Notes under the pieces: generated by a model
The model's input: only the letters and a program-made list of their open reading frames with translations
Database searches by the model: none
What the model was told of the DNA's origin: nothing
Made by a program: the position numbers and the translations under genes
Shown: positions 1-7,556 of the stretch, in pieces
Layout: every line of letters begins with the position of its first letter
Position numbering within the stretch: the first letter of the stretch is position 1
Origin: Arthrobacter sp. CDRTa11
GTDB lineage: Bacteria > Actinomycetota > Actinomycetes > Actinomycetales > Micrococcaceae
Assembly (NCBI RefSeq): GCF_026427775.1
Contig: NZ_CP044532.1
Coordinates: forward strand, 1,488,001 to 1,552,000
Reading direction: 5' to 3'
Length of the DNA: 64,000 nucleotides

Positions 1-44
1 GTCGCCGTATCTGGACAAAAACTCTCAAGGGGTAGGAACGACAG

Positions 45-79
45 CGGCCGCCCGCCTTCACTGGGAAGGCGGGCGGCCG
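45..79 (-). terminator. Strong hairpin downstream of fumC
   Basis: A perfect 15-bp GC-rich stem (45-59 with 65-79) closes on a 5-nt loop, 18 bases past the fumC stop codon on the minus strand. No T-tract follows, which is usual for intrinsic terminators in high-GC actinobacteria. It is the only recognisable element in the first 97 bases. Confidence 0.75.
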
Positions 80-97
80 GCGTCGTACGTTGTGTTG

Positions 98-1519
98 TTA
101 GGCTTTGTGCGGCGGGCGCGTCATGGACATGACGTCAAGGGCGGTGTCGAGTTGCTCCTCGGTGACCTCGCCACGTTCCAGGAAGCCCATGGCGACGACG
201 GTTTCGCGGATAGTGAGGCCCTCGGCGACAGCCTTCTTGGCAATCTTCGCAGCATTTTCGTAGCCGATGTACTTGTTCAGCGGGGTGACGATGGACGGCG
301 ACGCTTCGGCCAGGAAGCGGGCACGCTCAACGTTGGCGGTGATGCCGTCGATCATCTTGTCGGCCATCACACGGCTGGTGTTGGCCAGCAGGCGGACGGA
401 TTCAAGCAGGTTGGCGGCCATAACGGGGATGCCGACGTTCAGCTCGAAGGCGCCGTTGGTGCCGGACCAGGCGATGGCGGTGTCGTTGCCGATCACCTGC
501 GCGGCAACCATGATGGACGCCTCGCAGATAACCGGGTTGACCTTGCCGGGCATGATCGAGGAGCCTGGCTGCAGGTCCGGGATGGCGATTTCGCCGAGGC
601 CCGTGTTGGGGCCGGAGCCCATCCAGCGCAGGTCGTTGTTGATCTTCATAAAGGAGATCGCGATGTTGCGCAGCTGGCTGGATGCTTCAATGAGGCCGTC
701 GCGGTTGGCCTGGGCTTCGAAGTGGTCGCGGGCTTCGGTCAGCGGCAGGCCGGTGTCCGTTGCCAGGAGCTCGATGACCCGCTCGGGGAAGCCGGCGGGA
801 GTGTTGATGCCGGTGCCCACGGCCGTGCCGCCGAGCGGAACTTCAGCGACGCGGGGGAGGGAGGCGTTGATACGCTCGATGCCGTAGCGGACCTGGGCTG
901 CATAGCCGCCGAACTCCTGGCCCAGGGTCACCGGGGTGGCGTCCATGAGGTGGGTGCGGCCGGACTTGACGACGTCCTTGAACTCAACGGCCTTGCGCTC
1001 CAGCGACTCTGCCAGGTAGCCAAGGGCCGGGATGAGGTCGTTGATCAGGGCTGAGGTGGCTGCAACGTGAACGGACGTCGGGAAGACGTCGTTGGAGGAC
1101 TGCGACGCGTTGACGTGGTCGTTCGGGTGGACAACTTTGTCACTGCCGGCGGCCTTGAGGGCGCGGGTGGCCAGCTCGGCAATGACCTCGTTGGTGTTCA
1201 TATTCGAGGAGGTGCCGGAGCCGGTCTGGAAAACGTCGATGGGGAAGTCGCCGTCATATTTGCCGGTGGCTACCTCATCGGCGGCTTCCGCAATCGCCTT
1301 GGCCAGCTCGCCGTCGAGCACTCCAAGTTCTGCGTTCGCCTGGGCGGCTGCCTTCTTGACCCGGGCAAGGGCTTCGATGTGGGCGCGTTCCAGGGTCTTG
1401 CCGGAGATGGGGAAGTTTTCAACTGCACGCTGCGTCTGTGCACGGTACAGGGCGTTCACGGGGACGCGGACTTCGCCCATCGTGTCGTGTTCAATGCGGA
1501 ATTCTTCAGTGGAAGTCAT
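98..1519 (-). CDS. fumC: Class II fumarate hydratase
   Basis: Catalyses reversible hydration of fumarate to L-malate in the TCA cycle, in the cytosol, as a homotetramer. The 473-residue length matches class II fumarases. The superfamily signature [11 protein letters not shown] lies at residues 319-329, on the flexible loop that carries the catalytic serine. The N-terminal part has the usual [13 protein letters not shown] and SSNDVFPTS substrate-binding segments. It reads in the same direction as the carbonic anhydrase and DUF4245 genes upstream and may share a transcript with them, although the 86-bp gap leaves room for its own promoter. The fum/glpX neighbourhood is conserved in actinobacteria, including M. 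tuberculosis. Confidence 0.97.
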   Translation of the reverse strand: MTSTEEFRIEHDTMGEVRVPVNALYRAQTQRAVENFPISGKTLERAHIEALARVKKAAAQANAELGVLDGELAKAIAEAADEVATGKYDGDFPIDVFQTGSGTSSNMNTNEVIAELATRALKAAGSDKVVHPNDHVNASQSSNDVFPTSVHVAATSALINDLIPALGYLAESLERKAVEFKDVVKSGRTHLMDATPVTLGQEFGGYAAQVRYGIERINASLPRVAEVPLGGTAVGTGINTPAGFPERVIELLATDTGLPLTEARDHFEAQANRDGLIEASSQLRNIAISFMKINNDLRWMGSGPNTGLGEIAIPDLQPGSSIMPGKVNPVICEASIMVAAQVIGNDTAIAWSGTNGAFELNVGIPVMAANLLESVRLLANTSRVMADKMIDGITANVERARFLAEASPSIVTPLNKYIGYENAAKIAKKAVAEGLTIRETVVAMGFLERGEVTEEQLDTALDVMSMTRPPHKA

Positions 1520-1605
1520 GGGGCTAGCTTAGGACTCTCTGAGGCCGCACTGAAAACCGTGAACCGCATGCGACGGCCTTAGTTTCGGGGCGGCCCGCAG
1601 GGACC

Positions 1606-2220
1606 TTAGAGCTCGCCGATCCCGGAAACAACGTTGGCACGGCCCTCGGCAAGGCTGTAGGAGAGGCCAATGACAGCCGTACGTCCGCTGTCGATTGCGG
1701 CGGAAATCACACGTGAGCTGTCCGCAAGCCGCTGCGAGGTCTGTTTGACGTGCTCAACCACCATGTCGTTGACCTCGTGCTTGTCATCGCGCATCGACGT
1801 CAGAACCGAGGGCGTGATGCGCTCCACCAGGTCACGAATGAAGCCCGCTGGCATTTGGCCGGTGTCCACAGCGGTTTTCGTTGCGCTGACGGCGCCGCAG
1901 CTGTCATGCCCAAGAATGGCGATCAACGGCACTCCCAGCACGCTGACGCTGTACTCGAGGGAGCCAAGTACCGCGTCATCGATCACCTGGCCCGCGGTGC
2001 GGACCACAAAGGCGTCTCCGAGACCAAGATCGAAGATGATTTCAGCCGCAAGCCGGGAATCGGAGCAGCCAAAAATCACCGCAAACGGGTGCTGGTTTTC
2101 CACCAGCGAGGACCGGCGCGAGGCGTCCTGGTTCGGGTGGGAGGATTCGCCGTTGACGAAGCGTTCGTTGCCTTCGCGGAGTCGCCGCCAGGCCAGGGCC
2201 GGAGTCAGGTAGGTTGCCAC
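1606..2220 (-). CDS. Beta-class carbonic anhydrase
   Basis: Zinc enzyme that interconverts CO2 and bicarbonate, supplying bicarbonate to carboxylases such as those of the purine and fatty-acid pathways. The beta-class metal ligands are visible: Cys52 in GCSDSR with the Asp54-Arg56 dyad, and His105 and Cys108 in GHDSCGAV. The 204-residue length fits a single-domain bacterial enzyme and no signal peptide is seen, so it should be cytosolic. The start lies only 9 bases after the stop of the DUF4245 gene, so the two are probably co-transcribed. Confidence 0.93.
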   Translation of the reverse strand: MATYLTPALAWRRLREGNERFVNGESSHPNQDASRRSSLVENQHPFAVIFGCSDSRLAAEIIFDLGLGDAFVVRTAGQVIDDAVLGSLEYSVSVLGVPLIAILGHDSCGAVSATKTAVDTGQMPAGFIRDLVERITPSVLTSMRDDKHEVNDMVVEHVKQTSQRLADSSRVISAAIDSGRTAVIGLSYSLAEGRANVVSGIGEL

Positions 2221-2229
2221 GCGCCTACT

Positions 2230-2910
2230 TTACGGTGCGGCAGTGGCTGAGGGTGAAACTGTGACGGCCGGATTGCTTTCCAGGGATTTGACGACGGCGT
2301 CAGCGAGGATGCCAAACTCGTCCAGCTGCGCTGTCCCCGTCAGGACAACGGTGGTGCCGCGGTAGTCCAGCACCATGCTCTTCTCGCCCTTGCCCGTATC
2401 GCGAAGCTCCCACTCCTGGCCGCCGGCAGTGCGTGTTCCGGTGACGGGTGCGCTATTGGTCTCCTGGAGAAGCCAGGTGGGGTTTGCCTGGCGCGTCTGG
2501 ACCAGCCCGATGAAAGACTCCTTCGGCGTTAGGTAGCCAACCTCCCACGTGGGGACGCCGCTGCCGCTTCCTGTCTCCCAGCGTGCGTAGTTCGACGTGA
2601 AGGCCCCTCCCGTCTCCGGCGCGACAGGTGTGAATCCCGCCACATCTGTGGCGTTGCGGGCCACCTCGCTGACGTCGACATTCGGCCGGTAGCCATCGCT
2701 CTTGGGGGACGGGTTCATCAGGACAACGGGCAGGAACGCCGCGATGCTCACCACAAGGGCGATGATCATGCCGATCACCGAAGCATTGGCGCGTTTGGCT
2801 GCCGCCGCCGGGATCACGGGCCTGATGGGCGCGTCGTCAAAGGTTCCGGCAGCCTCTTCGCGGCGCCCGGCGTCGGCCTGATCTGGCCCGCTGTTGGTCT
2901 TTTCGTGCAT
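2230..2910 (-). CDS. DUF4245 single-pass membrane protein
   Basis: A 226-residue protein of the actinobacterial DUF4245 family, whose function is unknown. I chose the ATG at 2910 because GAGGGG lies 8 bases upstream. A longer frame begins at 3027 but its first 39 residues look non-coding. The first 45 residues are hydrophilic. One transmembrane helix follows (about residues 47-67, ending before a proline-rich turn), and then an extracytoplasmic domain of about 160 residues. A member of this family sits beside fum and glpX in M. tuberculosis (Rv1100), so the context is conserved. It is transcribed divergently from glpX. Confidence 0.88.
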   Translation of the reverse strand: MHEKTNSGPDQADAGRREEAAGTFDDAPIRPVIPAAAAKRANASVIGMIIALVVSIAAFLPVVLMNPSPKSDGYRPNVDVSEVARNATDVAGFTPVAPETGGAFTSNYARWETGSGSGVPTWEVGYLTPKESFIGLVQTRQANPTWLLQETNSAPVTGTRTAGGQEWELRDTGKGEKSMVLDYRGTTVVLTGTAQLDEFGILADAVVKSLESNPAVTVSPSATAAP

Positions 2911-3115
2911 TTCACTCACCCCTCTATAGTCGCCCATGCGGGGGTACAACTCACACTTGGGTCCTGCATCGACGGGACTGGAGGTTGTGTTGCGCGGCGA
3001 CGTCATCCCAGCGCCGGAGGGCGGCACCCGACTATGATCAGAAGCAGAGGAATCACCGTGTCTGCTGAATCCGGCGGAACGGGCTCAATGATCGCCACTC
3101 GAAGAAGAGGTTCAC
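2911..3115. promoter_or_regulatory. Divergent control region, DUF4245 / glpX
   Basis: About 200 bases separate the divergent DUF4245 and glpX starts. A TATGAT -10-like hexamer lies at 3033-3038 on the plus strand, suitably placed for a glpX transcript with a leader of about 70 bases, but I see no good -35 element. AAGAAGAGG just before the glpX GTG is its likely ribosome binding site. Confidence 0.4.
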
Positions 3116-4153
3116 GTGTCACCAGCGTCCATGACCCAGAAATACTCCACTCTCTCCCCGTCCCTGGCTGTGGGACTCGATGAGCCGGACCGCAACCTTG
3201 CACTGGAACTCGTCCGCGTCACCGAGGCCGCGGCGATCGCCGGCGGACACTGGGTCGGCTTCGGCGACAAAAACAAGGCCGACGGTGCCGCCGTCGACGC
3301 CATGCGCTCCTTCCTTCACACTGTCCACTTCAACGGCGTTGTGGTCATCGGCGAAGGCGAAAAAGACGAAGCCCCCATGCTGTTCAATGGCGAACACGTT
3401 GGCGACGGCACCGGTCCTGAGTGTGACGTCGCCGTGGACCCCATCGACGGCACCCGCCTGACAGCCCTGGGCATCAACAACGCCCTCGCCGTCCTGGCAG
3501 TTGCTGAGCGCGGCTCCATGTTCGACCCCTCCGCTGTGTTCTACATGGAGAAGCTCGTCACCGGCCCGGAAGCAGCCGACATGGTTGACCTGCGACTGCC
3601 GGTCAAGCAGAACCTGCACCTCATTGCCAAGGCGAAGGGCGTCAAGGTCAACCAGCTCAACGTCATGATCCTTGACCGCGACCGCCACCGCCCGCTGGTG
3701 GAAGAAATCCGCGAAGCAGGTGCGCGTACCAAATTCATCATGGACGGCGACGTCGCCGGCGCTATTGCCGCCGTGCGCACGGGTACCGGCGTTGACGCCC
3801 TGATGGGTATCGGCGGCACCCCGGAAGGCATCGTGGCCGCATGTGCCATCAAGTCCCTGGGCGGTGTGATCCAGGGGCGCCTGTGGCCCACCAGCGACGA
3901 AGAGAAGCAGAAGGCCATCGACGCCGGCCATGACCTTGACCGCGTGCTGTCCACCAACGACCTCGTCTCCAGCGATAACTGCTACTTCGCTGCCACCGGC
4001 ATCACCGACGGCGACCTCCTCAAGGGTGTCCGCTACTCAAAGGACAAGGTCCTCACGCAGTCCATCGTGATGCGCTCCAAGTCCGGCACCATCCGCTTTG
4101 TGGACGGCGAGCACCAGGCCAGCAAGTGGGAAGGCTACGCCCGCAAGCAGTAA
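3116..4153 (+). CDS. glpX: Class II fructose-1,6-bisphosphatase
   Basis: Hydrolyses fructose-1,6-bisphosphate to fructose-6-phosphate, the committed step of gluconeogenesis, and is the main FBPase of actinobacteria. The 345-residue protein carries GEGEKDEAP (79-87) and the lithium-sensitive phosphatase motif DPIDGT (108-113) that bind the two metals. The GTG start at 3116 follows an AAGAAGAGG box; an ATG at 3131 is the alternative. The gene is followed 12 bases after its stop by a long palindrome that probably ends its transcript. Confidence 0.96.
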   Translation: MSPASMTQKYSTLSPSLAVGLDEPDRNLALELVRVTEAAAIAGGHWVGFGDKNKADGAAVDAMRSFLHTVHFNGVVVIGEGEKDEAPMLFNGEHVGDGTGPECDVAVDPIDGTRLTALGINNALAVLAVAERGSMFDPSAVFYMEKLVTGPEAADMVDLRLPVKQNLHLIAKAKGVKVNQLNVMILDRDRHRPLVEEIREAGARTKFIMDGDVAGAIAAVRTGTGVDALMGIGGTPEGIVAACAIKSLGGVIQGRLWPTSDEEKQKAIDAGHDLDRVLSTNDLVSSDNCYFAATGITDGDLLKGVRYSKDKVLTQSIVMRSKSGTIRFVDGEHQASKWEGYARKQ

Positions 4154-4165
4154 CACTCTCCACCG

Positions 4166-4226
4166 CGCGAACTGGCAGCAAACGACCTCAAATTCTTAAT
4201 TTGAGGTCGTTAGCTGCCAGTTCGCG
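4166..4226. repeat. Palindromic repeat, copy 1 (possible terminator)
   Basis: Two 29-bp arms (4166-4194 and 4198-4226) are complementary at 28 of 29 positions around a 3-nt loop. The transcript would fold into a very stable hairpin 12 bases after the glpX stop. The arms are related to those of the palindrome at 5225-5285, so this is a dispersed repeat as well as a likely terminator. Confidence 0.85.
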
Positions 4227-4275
4227 TTAAGCGTCCCGCATCTTCTGTGGATAACTCCGGGGGCCGGTTGTTTCC

Positions 4276-4290
4276 GGTTCAGAATGAACC
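4276..4290 (+). promoter_or_regulatory. 15-bp dyad abutting the AbiEi-like start codon
   Basis: GGTTCA and TGAACC form a 6-bp inverted repeat with a 3-base spacer that ends at the base before the ATG at 4291. No Shine-Dalgarno sequence is visible. It may be an operator for self-regulation, as inverted repeats are for AbiEi antitoxins, or a small hairpin that limits translation of a possibly leaderless message. Confidence 0.4.
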
Positions 4291-5241
4291 ATGTCCCGGA
4301 TACCCATGCCTCCCCAGTTGCCTCAAGGATCGTTTCTCGCTGCCGACGCCCCCACGTTGGGCCTCAGCCACAAGCAGCTCACACGTGATGGTATCTTCAC
4401 GCCTTCCCGCGGTATTCGCTTGCCCCTTCAGAGCGTGGGGAGCGTGGCGGACAACGTTCGTGCCTACACCCGGATCGACCCAAGCTGTGTCCTGACGCAT
4501 TCCACCAGCGCCCGAATAATGCGAATCAGTTTGCCGGCGTGGCTGGATCAGGACTGGCGTCTCCATATTGCCCGGCAGGCGTCCAGTTGCAAGCCACGCC
4601 GCCGCAATGTGGTGGGGCATCAGCTGTCGTTCCGTCCCGGCGAAGTCATCACGTCCGACGGCGTCCGGCTCACCTCGCCCGCGAGGACGTGGCTGGATCT
4701 GGCCTCCATGCTGAGTGAGGATGACCTGGTAGCGGCCGGTGACTCAATCGTCGTCGAGCACGGCGAGGATTTCCCGGCGCCGCGAAAACAGCTGGCCTCC
4801 GTGTCCGACTTGCAAAGAATGGTTGCGCAGCATCCGGGCATGCGCGGGGTGAAACGGGCCAGGCTCGCCCTTGAGCTGATTCGGGAGGGCGCCGACTCGG
4901 CCCCTGAGTCATTGATGCGATTGGCTCTGATCCGGGCCGGGCTTCCGGAGCCAAGCTTGAACGTTGTGCTGCGTGACGGATCGGGCCGCCCGGTGGTCTG
5001 GCCGGATGCAGCTTATCCGCACCGGCGACTGGCCTTGCAATACGACGGAGGCCATCATGGAGACCCAGACCAATATCGTCGAGACATCGCCCGGCAGCGG
5101 CTGACCGAGAGTCTTGGGTGGCGCGAGCTTCGGGTGCTCAAAGCTGACTTGGAAGGAGATCGTCCGTTCATCGTCGAAAAGGTCCGCGCACTCCTTACGA
5201 TTTCCTCCGCGCCCGACTTATGGCCGCGAACAGGCAGCTAA
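4291..5241 (+). CDS. Orphan AbiEi-like / DUF559-like protein
   Basis: A 316-residue protein whose N-terminal half resembles the type IV antitoxin AbiEi family: a winged-helix-like segment (about 20-50), then a region with VITSDGVRLTSPARTWLDLA near 120-140. The C-terminal 90 residues look like the DUF559/Vsr-type PD-(D/E)xK fold: PDAAYPH, then LQYDGGHHG, then LRVLKAD. No AbiEii nucleotidyltransferase toxin gene is next to it, so this is an orphan rather than a two-gene toxin-antitoxin unit. Such proteins are common in Arthrobacter relatives and are not functionally defined. It is flanked by two copies of one palindrome family, and its last codons and stop lie inside the second copy. Family assignment is by recall of motifs. 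Confidence 0.72.
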   Translation: MSRIPMPPQLPQGSFLAADAPTLGLSHKQLTRDGIFTPSRGIRLPLQSVGSVADNVRAYTRIDPSCVLTHSTSARIMRISLPAWLDQDWRLHIARQASSCKPRRRNVVGHQLSFRPGEVITSDGVRLTSPARTWLDLASMLSEDDLVAAGDSIVVEHGEDFPAPRKQLASVSDLQRMVAQHPGMRGVKRARLALELIREGADSAPESLMRLALIRAGLPEPSLNVVLRDGSGRPVVWPDAAYPHRRLALQYDGGHHGDPDQYRRDIARQRLTESLGWRELRVLKADLEGDRPFIVEKVRALLTISSAPDLWPRTGS

Positions 5242-5285
5242 TGACGGCAAAAGGCAGGTTTGAGGGCGTTATCTGCCAGTTCGCG
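5225..5285. repeat. Palindromic repeat, copy 2, spanning two gene ends
   Basis: Arms 5225-5251 and 5259-5285 are complementary at 21 of 27 positions around a 7-base loop, and match the arms of the palindrome at 4166-4226. The stop codon of the AbiEi-like gene (5239-5241) lies in the left arm and that of the FemX-like gene (5269-5271, minus strand) in the right arm. It probably works as a bidirectional terminator between these convergent genes. Confidence 0.8.
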
Positions 5286-6240
5286 CGCGGGCGGAGCGGA
5301 CACCGGCTACCGCCATGTTCCGCAGCTTGCGGGCCGCCTGGTATGCGCGGTACCGCAGCTTCTTGACCGGAAGGTCCCAGGTGCCCGGGTAAGAGACTTC
5401 CCGGCCGCCGAAGGACTTCTTGAACGCCGTGAAGCCCGCCCATTTGTGGTCCGGCTGGTCCGCCGGGGCAACACCCCAGAGGTCCACATGCTTGAGGCCC
5501 CGGTCCTTTGCCTCCGCGATCAGTGTCACCAGGAGCGGGATGCCAGCACTGAGCTTCCGGTGGGAGTCGTCCAGGGCTGCATGGGCGTACGTGCGCGTGT
5601 CCGCCGAATCGTAGACGAGGGCCGCCGCTATGGGGCTTCCCTCCAGCTCTGCAATAAAAAGGGTGGCGGCGCCGGCAGGCATCAGGGAAGCGGCCACCTG
5701 GGTCAGGTATTCGTCGCTTTGCGGCTTGAACCCGTTGCGCCTGGCGGTCATGTGAAGGAAGTCCAGCAGGATCCGGATGTCATCGGGGTCCTGCGAGCTC
5801 CGGAACGTGACGCCCTTTTTGTGGATATTCCGGTACAGGTTCCGGTTGACGGGTTTCATGCCTGCCAGCACGTCCTTGAAATCGCCCTCAAGGTCAATCA
5901 CCCGGCTCAGTTCGGGCTGTTGATTCACGGGGGCCGGCTGCAGGCCACGGCGGCGGAGTTCCGCATCAGCGGCGGAAGGTTCCAGGCCGGCCGAGACCGG
6001 CTCGATCCGGACAAAGACCGCACCGCAGGACCGGGCGACGTCCACCAGGGCGGCGAGGGCGGCGTCGAACGCTGAAGGGGTGGCGGCCACCGGGCCGTAG
6101 GGTGCGTACAGCACCTTGCCGGCCGGGTTCTTTTCCTCCACGGCCAGGAAGCGCCACCCGGGCCCGGATTGCTGGTGGACGCGGCGGCCAAGGGACGCCT
6201 GGACATCAGCCCACGCTTGAGTCTGCAGGAAGTGGTCCAA
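5269..6240 (-). CDS. FemX/FemAB-family peptidoglycan bridge aminoacyltransferase
   Basis: A 323-residue protein of the FemABX family, which uses aminoacyl-tRNA to add amino acids to the stem-peptide lysine of lipid II. The start MDHFLQTQAWADVQASLG and the later acetyltransferase-like segments (IAELEGSPIAAALVYDSADTR and HVDLWGVAP) are typical. Such an enzyme fits an organism with Lys-type, bridged peptidoglycan; which amino acid is added cannot be read from sequence. The gene begins 4 bases after the manA stop and is the last gene of the minus-strand purK-purE-LCP-manA-femX run. Its last four residues and stop are encoded by a palindrome arm. Confidence 0.87.
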   Translation of the reverse strand: MDHFLQTQAWADVQASLGRRVHQQSGPGWRFLAVEEKNPAGKVLYAPYGPVAATPSAFDAALAALVDVARSCGAVFVRIEPVSAGLEPSAADAELRRRGLQPAPVNQQPELSRVIDLEGDFKDVLAGMKPVNRNLYRNIHKKGVTFRSSQDPDDIRILLDFLHMTARRNGFKPQSDEYLTQVAASLMPAGAATLFIAELEGSPIAAALVYDSADTRTYAHAALDDSHRKLSAGIPLLVTLIAEAKDRGLKHVDLWGVAPADQPDHKWAGFTAFKKSFGGREVSYPGTWDLPVKKLRYRAYQAARKLRNMAVAGVRSARARTGR

Positions 6241-6244
6241 CTCC

Positions 6245-7507
6245 TCAGCCCTTCATCGACGTGGTGACGGCAAAGGCGATGGCCGCTTCGGAGGTGCCAG
6301 CCACGGCGTGGACATTGACGGGGGCCTCGGACGCGGGCAGGAAGGCGCTGCCGCCGCGGGACAGTTGCAGGTCACCCTTGGGCGAGTCCAAGTACACGGA
6401 GCCTTCCACAACGATGACAACTGCTGCGCCGGACTGGGCCAGCGGAACCGGCGCGCTCTCCGGTTTCACCACGATCCTTTGAAGCTGAAACTCCCGGAAC
6501 GGCGGCTGGTAGAGCTCCTGCCCGAGGCCGGAGATCTGCGGGGCCAGCATGGGCACGGCCACCGGCTGGAATTCGATGGTGCGCAGGAGCTCCGGAACGT
6601 CGATGAACTTGGGCGTCAGCCCGCCGCGCAGCACGTTGTCCGATGACGCCATGACCTCAACGCCCAGGCCGTGCAGGTAGGCATGCACGTTGCCCGCCGG
6701 AAGGTACACGGCCTCGCCGGCAGCCAGCGAGATTCTGTTGAGCAGCAGCGAGATGAGGACCCCGGGGTCGCCGGGATACTTCTCGTTGAGGCTGGCCACC
6801 GTGGACAGCTCGGTCTCGTAGGGGGCGCGGGGAGCGCCTGATGCCAGGGCGGCCGCCACCAGGGCCGTGGCCTCTGCAACGTCCTCGCCGCCCGAGATCA
6901 GCCGTGTGAAGGCGTTTCTGAGCGCGACACCCTCATCGGGGTCAGCGAGGTCCTCCAGCAGTGATTCCAGGAGTGCCGGGACCGGGGCTTCGACCAGGTC
7001 GAAAGACTTCATGAGCTGACGCAGGATCTCCTGTGTCTCGCGGGGGCGCCGGAATCCGCACAGCGCCTCGAAGGGGGTCAGGGCAAAGATCATCTCCGGC
7101 TTATGGTTGTCATCCCGGTAGCTGCGGTTGGCCGCGTCAGGTGCCAGCCCCTGGGCATTTTCCCGCGCGAACCCTGCTTTTGCCTGCTCAATGCTGGGGT
7201 GGACCTGCAGGGAGAGGGGTTCCGCCGCGGCCAGGATCTTCGTCAGGAAGGGAAGCCGCGGCCCAAACTCACTCACGGAGGGCCCGCCCAGGAAGTGTTC
7301 CGGGTCTTCGGCGATGAGGGCATCCAACGGAACCGAGGATCCATCGGGCCGGCGCGCGACTGACGGAGAATCAGGATGGGCGCTGATCCAAAGCTCGGCT
7401 TCCGGCAGCCCTGACTCAGGGCGCCCCAGGAGCCCGGCGATCGCCGTCGTCGAACCCCACGCGTAATCGCGGAGGACGTTCTCAATTTCGTACACAGCAG
7501 TGTCCAT
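6245..7507 (-). CDS. manA: Class I mannose-6-phosphate isomerase
   Basis: Interconverts fructose-6-phosphate and mannose-6-phosphate, the entry to GDP-mannose and mannosylated envelope compounds. The start at 7507 gives 420 residues beginning MDTAVYEIENVLRDYAWGS; a longer frame to 7663 adds 52 residues with no family resemblance. Zinc and active-site segments are visible: QVHP at 101-104, NHKPEM at 134-139, and PAGNVHAYLHG with the downstream SSDNVLRGGLTPKFID. No good Shine-Dalgarno precedes the chosen ATG. In M. tuberculosis manA lies between manB and sahH; here it has moved to the LCP/femX side of the whiB locus. Confidence 0.94.
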   Translation of the reverse strand: MDTAVYEIENVLRDYAWGSTTAIAGLLGRPESGLPEAELWISAHPDSPSVARRPDGSSVPLDALIAEDPEHFLGGPSVSEFGPRLPFLTKILAAAEPLSLQVHPSIEQAKAGFARENAQGLAPDAANRSYRDDNHKPEMIFALTPFEALCGFRRPRETQEILRQLMKSFDLVEAPVPALLESLLEDLADPDEGVALRNAFTRLISGGEDVAEATALVAAALASGAPRAPYETELSTVASLNEKYPGDPGVLISLLLNRISLAAGEAVYLPAGNVHAYLHGLGVEVMASSDNVLRGGLTPKFIDVPELLRTIEFQPVAVPMLAPQISGLGQELYQPPFREFQLQRIVVKPESAPVPLAQSGAAVVIVVEGSVYLDSPKGDLQLSRGGSAFLPASEAPVNVHAVAGTSEAAIAFAVTTSMKG

Positions 7508-7556
7508 TTCGTTGGTCTGCGGGCTAAGGCAACTTATCGGCTTCGTTTCTTCAGGC

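Noticed and set aside
3119..3931. Open frame of 270 residues antisense to glpX
   Set aside because: glpX is complete with its active-site motifs; the antisense sequence is a compositional shadow.
4291..5241. A complete type IV AbiEi/AbiEii toxin-antitoxin operon
   Set aside because: No nucleotidyltransferase toxin gene lies on either side; only glpX and the FemX-like gene are adjacent.
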